The position numbers and the translations under genes were made by a program. Below, piece after piece: positions 60,918 through 64,000 of a DNA stretch of 64,000 nt (position 1 is the first letter of the stretch; the number at the start of each line of letters is the position of its first letter). The notes beneath the pieces were generated by a model. It saw nothing but the letters and a program-made list of their open reading frames with translations. It ran no database searches and was not told the DNA's origin. The DNA is from Chromobacterium paludis (GTDB lineage Bacteria; Pseudomonadota; Gammaproteobacteria; Burkholderiales; Chromobacteriaceae), in NCBI RefSeq assembly GCF_008275125.1, contig NZ_CP043473.1, positions 558,001 through 622,000 on the forward strand. The letters run 5' to 3'.

Positions 60918-62111
60918 TTAGTGGGCCAGGCCCGCCAGTTCGGCGGTGTCCATGGCGATCATCAGTTCTTCGTTGGTGTTGATCACCAGGGCCGGCACGG
61001 AGCCGGCGGCGGTGATGCGGCCGGCCTTGCCGCGGATGCAGTCATGGTTGGCGGCTTCGTCCAGGGTCAGGCCCAGGAAGCCCAGCTGCTTGATGACTTC
61101 GCCGCGCAGGAAGGACGAGTTCTCGCCGATGCCGCCGGTGAACACCACGGCGTCCAGGCGGCCGGCGGCCACGGTCATGGAGGCCACGTATTTGGCCAGG
61201 CGGTAGGCGAACACTTCCAGCGCGCGCTTGGCGCCTTCATGGCCCTTGGCGGCGGCTTCTTCCAGCTCGCGGCAGTCGTTGGACAGCTCGGACAGGCCCA
61301 AGAGGCCGGATTCCTTGTTCAACATATTGGTGATGGACGCGATGTCCATGCCGCGCTCGGTGGCCAGGTAGCCGAACACGCTGGGGTCGATGTCGCCGGA
61401 GCGGGTGCCCATGACCAGGCCTTCCAGCGGGGTCAGGCCCATGGAGGTGTCCACGCCCTTGCCGTCGCGGATGGCGGCGATGGAGGCGCCGTTGCCCAAG
61501 TGGGCGATCACCAGGCTGGTCTCTTCAGCCGGCTTGCCCAGCATCTTGGCGGCTTCTTCGGCCACGAAGCGGTAGCTGGTGCCGTGCATGCCGTAGCGGC
61601 GCAGGCTGTTCTCGCGGTACAGCTTCATCGGCACGGCGTACAGATAGGCCTTTTCCGGCATGGTCTGATGGAAGGAGGTGTCGAACACGGCCACTTGCGG
61701 CAGGCTGGGGAATTCCTGGATCGCGGTGCGGATGCCCAGGATGTGAGCCGGGTTGTGCAACGGCGCCAGCTTGATGCAGCGCTCGATTTCGTTGATGGCG
61801 GCTTCGTCCAGCAGCGCGGATTGCTTGAAGTGCTCGCCGCCGTGCACCACGCGGTGGCCGATGGCCTTCACGCTGTCCAGCAGCGACACTTGCTGCAGTT
61901 TTTCGATGATGGCGTGCATGGCCGCGGCGTGGTCCGGCGCGGACAGCAGGGCGGTTTCTTTGCCGCCGTCGTGCTTGAAGGTGATGCAGGCGTCGGCCAG
62001 GCCCAGCTTCTCCGCCAGGCCGGTCATGATGGCGTCGTGGCTGAGGCTGTCGATCAGCGCGAATTTCAGGGAAGAGCTGCCGCAATTGATGACGAGGATG
62101 GTGGAATTCAT
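60918..62111 (-). CDS. ackA: Acetate kinase
   Basis: Makes ATP and acetate from acetyl phosphate (or the reverse). 397 residues from ATG 62111 with MNSTILVINCGSSSLKFALID, VFDTSFHQTMP, IAHLGNGASIAAI and VFTGGIGENSSFLR. First gene of the ackA-pta operon, the usual order. The upstream in-frame ATG adds four residues only. Confidence 0.96.
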   Translation of the reverse strand: MNSTILVINCGSSSLKFALIDSLSHDAIMTGLAEKLGLADACITFKHDGGKETALLSAPDHAAAMHAIIEKLQQVSLLDSVKAIGHRVVHGGEHFKQSALLDEAAINEIERCIKLAPLHNPAHILGIRTAIQEFPSLPQVAVFDTSFHQTMPEKAYLYAVPMKLYRENSLRRYGMHGTSYRFVAEEAAKMLGKPAEETSLVIAHLGNGASIAAIRDGKGVDTSMGLTPLEGLVMGTRSGDIDPSVFGYLATERGMDIASITNMLNKESGLLGLSELSNDCRELEEAAAKGHEGAKRALEVFAYRLAKYVASMTVAAGRLDAVVFTGGIGENSSFLRGEVIKQLGFLGLTLDEAANHDCIRGKAGRITAAGSVPALVINTNEELMIAMDTAELAGLAH

Positions 62112-62733
62112 AGGCTTGAGCATGTAAATTTGAAAAAAATGAATAAATCGGTGAAAAAATCCATTGCGATGCGCTATTTACGGATTTGCCGTCTCGTCGC
62201 CGTCGCGCCAGGCGGGCGCAGACAGCGGCATGATGCTAACCGTGTGGTAGCGCATGGCGGCCGGTTTGGCCACCTGCTGTTGCGATCGCCTGCCGTCCGC
62301 GCCAAGCGTGGCTGGCCAAGTCCCATCAAGGCTTAGGCCCATTTTCGTCCGCTCGCTGCGATGGCTGGCGTGCGTGGCGCGTGAATCAGGACAGACGATG
62401 TAGCAACAAAGTTGACCGTAGTATAACACTATAGATCATCAACTTCTAATGTTGCGCTGCACGAAAGTTAACAAGTCTTTGATTTTAATTAATCGACACG
62501 CACATTGTTTGCCGCGGAAGGGGGAGCCGCGCATATCTTGCCATGGCTGGGGCTTGGCGACGGATTGTCACAAAGAATTAACGCTTGCCCCGGGGGTGGG
62601 GCGAGGGCATAATTCCGCCCTTGTGTCGCAAGGTTGATCCTTGTTTTGATTGATTCTTTTTGATAGTCCCGCAAACTCGTCCCGAGCGAGATTCGGCTGG
62701 TCTTATATCTTCTACCACGGAGGTGTGGGAATA
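62112..62733. other. Long intergenic region between ackA and the Rieske oxygenase
   Basis: 622 bases between divergent genes with no convincing coding frame; 62180-62400 is GC-rich and 62400-62510 AT-rich. For the oxygenase, ttgccc (62585-62590) and cataat (62608-62613) with 17-base spacing are a weak -35/-10 pair giving a leader of about 120 bases. An imperfect dyad (tagtataacacta) lies at 62420-62432. No operator of a known type was recognised. Confidence 0.4.
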
Positions 62734-63843
62734 ATGTCTGATCTGGCTTCTGCTCAACTGCTTCAAGCATCCGCAGCCCAGCTACCCGTTTATACCTATT
62801 TCGATCCCGCGTTCTACGCCAGGGAACAGGAGCTGCTGTTCGCAGACGCCCCTCAGTACTATGGCCATGAGCTGATGACGCCCAATTCCGGCGACTATCA
62901 CACGCTGGAGTGGTTGGGGCACGGCAAGATGCTCAAGAACGTGGACGGCGAGGTCAAGCTGATCTCCAACGTCTGCCGCCATCGCCAAGCCGTGATCTAC
63001 AAGGGCCGCGGCAACGGCAACCACATCGTATGCAATCTGCACGGCTGGACTTATGACGCCGCAGGCAAACTGGTGGGCGCGCCGCATTTTCCGGAAACGC
63101 CGTGCCTGAACCTGGGGCAGACCGAGCTGACGCGCTGGAACGGCCTGTTGTTCGACGCCCGCCGCAATGTGGCGGCCGACCTGGCCCGTTTGGGCGTCGC
63201 CAAGCACATGACTTTCGATGGTTATGCCTTCCACTCCACGCATACCACCGAATACGACTTCAACTGGAAGACCTTCATCGAAGTCTATTCGGAAGACTAC
63301 CACGTCGATCCCTTCCACCCCGGTTTGGGCAATTTCGTCAACTGCGATGATCTGAAATGGGAGTGGGGCGACAGCTACCACGTGCAGACCGTGGGCGTGA
63401 AGAACCGCCTGGCGCGCGCCGGCTCCAAGGTGTACGGCAAATGGCACGAGGAAGTGCGCCGCCGTTACGCCGAGCAGCAGCCGGAATTCGGCGCCATCTG
63501 GCTGACCTACTACCCCAACATCATGGTGGAGTGGTATCCGCATGTGCTGGTGGTCAGCGTGGTGATGCCGCGCGGTCCGGAGAAGTGCACGGTGATCACC
63601 GAGTTCTACTACCCGGAAGACGTGGTGTGGTTCGAGCCGGAATTCATCGAGGCCGAACAGGCTGCGTACTTTGAAACCGCCAAAGAAGACGACGAGATCT
63701 GCATCCGCATGCACGAAGGCCGCAAGGCGCTGTGGCTGGCCTGCGTCAGCGAGGTGGGCCCGTATCAGTCTCCGACCGAGGAAGGCATGCAGCACTTCCA
63801 TGAGTATTACCGCCGCAAGATGGGCGCGGCCTTGGCTGGTTAA
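62734..63843 (+). CDS. Rieske non-heme iron oxygenase, alpha subunit
   Basis: 369 residues from ATG 62734, downstream of a ggaggtg site. The Rieske [2Fe-2S] site is NVCRHRQ (Cys81, His83) and VCNLHGW (Cys100, His103). The catalytic domain has NWKTFIEVYSEDYHVDPFHPGL with iron ligands His190 and His195. The pattern is of the aromatic-ring dioxygenase / choline monooxygenase / carnitine oxygenase family; substrate unknown. No ferredoxin or reductase gene adjoins it, so electrons must come from elsewhere. A terminator follows. The upstream frame from 62650 has no RBS. Confidence 0.92.
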   Translation: MSDLASAQLLQASAAQLPVYTYFDPAFYAREQELLFADAPQYYGHELMTPNSGDYHTLEWLGHGKMLKNVDGEVKLISNVCRHRQAVIYKGRGNGNHIVCNLHGWTYDAAGKLVGAPHFPETPCLNLGQTELTRWNGLLFDARRNVAADLARLGVAKHMTFDGYAFHSTHTTEYDFNWKTFIEVYSEDYHVDPFHPGLGNFVNCDDLKWEWGDSYHVQTVGVKNRLARAGSKVYGKWHEEVRRRYAEQQPEFGAIWLTYYPNIMVEWYPHVLVVSVVMPRGPEKCTVITEFYYPEDVVWFEPEFIEAEQAAYFETAKEDDEICIRMHEGRKALWLACVSEVGPYQSPTEEGMQHFHEYYRRKMGAALAG

Positions 63844-63869
63844 AAAGGCAAGTGCAATGCCATAATGCG

Positions 63870-63897
63870 AAGGCGCGGAGGTCCGCGCCTTTTTTTA
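63870..63897 (+). terminator. Terminator after the Rieske oxygenase
   Basis: aaggcgcgga and tccgcgcctt form a perfect stem with a ggt-type short loop followed by T7, 26 bases after the stop. Confidence 0.93.
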
Positions 63898-63917
63898 TTG
63901 AGATTCCGGGCTAGATC

Positions 63918-64000
63918 ATGTCTCCCATCCTTCGCATGGCGGCGCTTGGCGCGCTATTGCTGCTCAGTCCGCTGGCCCTGGCTGCCAACTACACCGATCC
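63918..64000 (+). CDS. Start of a secreted or envelope protein (truncated by window end)
   Basis: From ATG 63918 the frame reads MSPILRMAALGALLLLSPLA then LAANYTDP, a clear signal peptide with cleavage near LAA-NYT. Only 27 codons are present and no family can be assigned. No strong ribosome-binding site is visible; the second ATG at codon 7 is an alternative. Confidence 0.6.
   Translation, partial: MSPILRMAALGALLLLSPLALAANYTD

Noticed and set aside
58802..60982. 726-codon open frame opposite pta
   Set aside because: Antisense shadow; low-complexity His/Gly/Ala product with no motif.

Overview
This window is high-GC bacterial chromosomal DNA. The gene set and protein sequences fit a betaproteobacterium of the Neisseriales, most likely Chromobacterium (C. 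violaceum or a close relative). The pointers are an enterobactin-like catecholate siderophore locus next to a secreted GH20 chitobiase, an AruF/AruG-type arginine succinyltransferase operon, and infB/pnp proteins of beta-proteobacterial type. The genus is inferred from gene content and memory of the family, not from a search.

Layout. (1) 1-8.2 kb: the conserved nusA(partial)-infB-rbfA-truB-rpsO-pnp translation and RNA-decay block, with a short inverted-repeat element between infB and rbfA and a large stem-loop ahead of pnp. (2) 8.3-9.6 kb: a small low-GC patch with one intact hypothetical gene and one membrane-protein gene split by a frameshift at a T6 run. (3) 9.8-26.7 kb: an iron-acquisition locus, all on the minus strand: EntS-type exporter, TonB-dependent receptor, DUF2218 protein, siderophore ABC importer (binding protein, permease, ATPase), EntF-like NRPS, entCEBA for 2,3-dihydroxybenzoate, and a DAHP synthase at the end that can feed chorismate. 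Three good Fur-box candidates and one weaker one lie ahead of its transcription units. (4) 26.9-36.2 kb: secreted chitobiase preceded by phased ATACC repeats, then an arginine succinyltransferase operon astC-aruF-aruG-astD-astB with no astE in the window. (5) 36.9-40.4 kb: livHMGF branched-chain amino acid ABC transporter without a binding protein, preceded by a long AT-rich leader. (6) 40.7-47.3 kb: a periplasmic solute-binding-like protein, a YdcF-family membrane protein, an AraC-type C-terminal remnant, a periplasmic hypothetical, two tandem PhoA-type phosphatases (one soluble, one lipoprotein) and a degenerate HD-GYP protein. (7) 47.3-55.4 kb: hrpA helicase, a small outer-membrane protein and a three-gene signalling operon. 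(8) 55.4-64 kb: a chemoreceptor, a divergent DeoR regulator/HAD phosphatase pair sharing a repeat-rich control region, ackA-pta, a Rieske oxygenase and the start of a secreted protein.

The most unusual feature is the signalling operon at 52.2-55.4 kb. The first kinase keeps its ATP-binding boxes but has glycine where the phospho-accepting histidine belongs. The second keeps the histidine motif but has lost its ATP-binding boxes. A NarL-type response regulator follows, and all three genes overlap. Together they look like one histidine kinase whose two catalytic duties have been divided between two membrane proteins.
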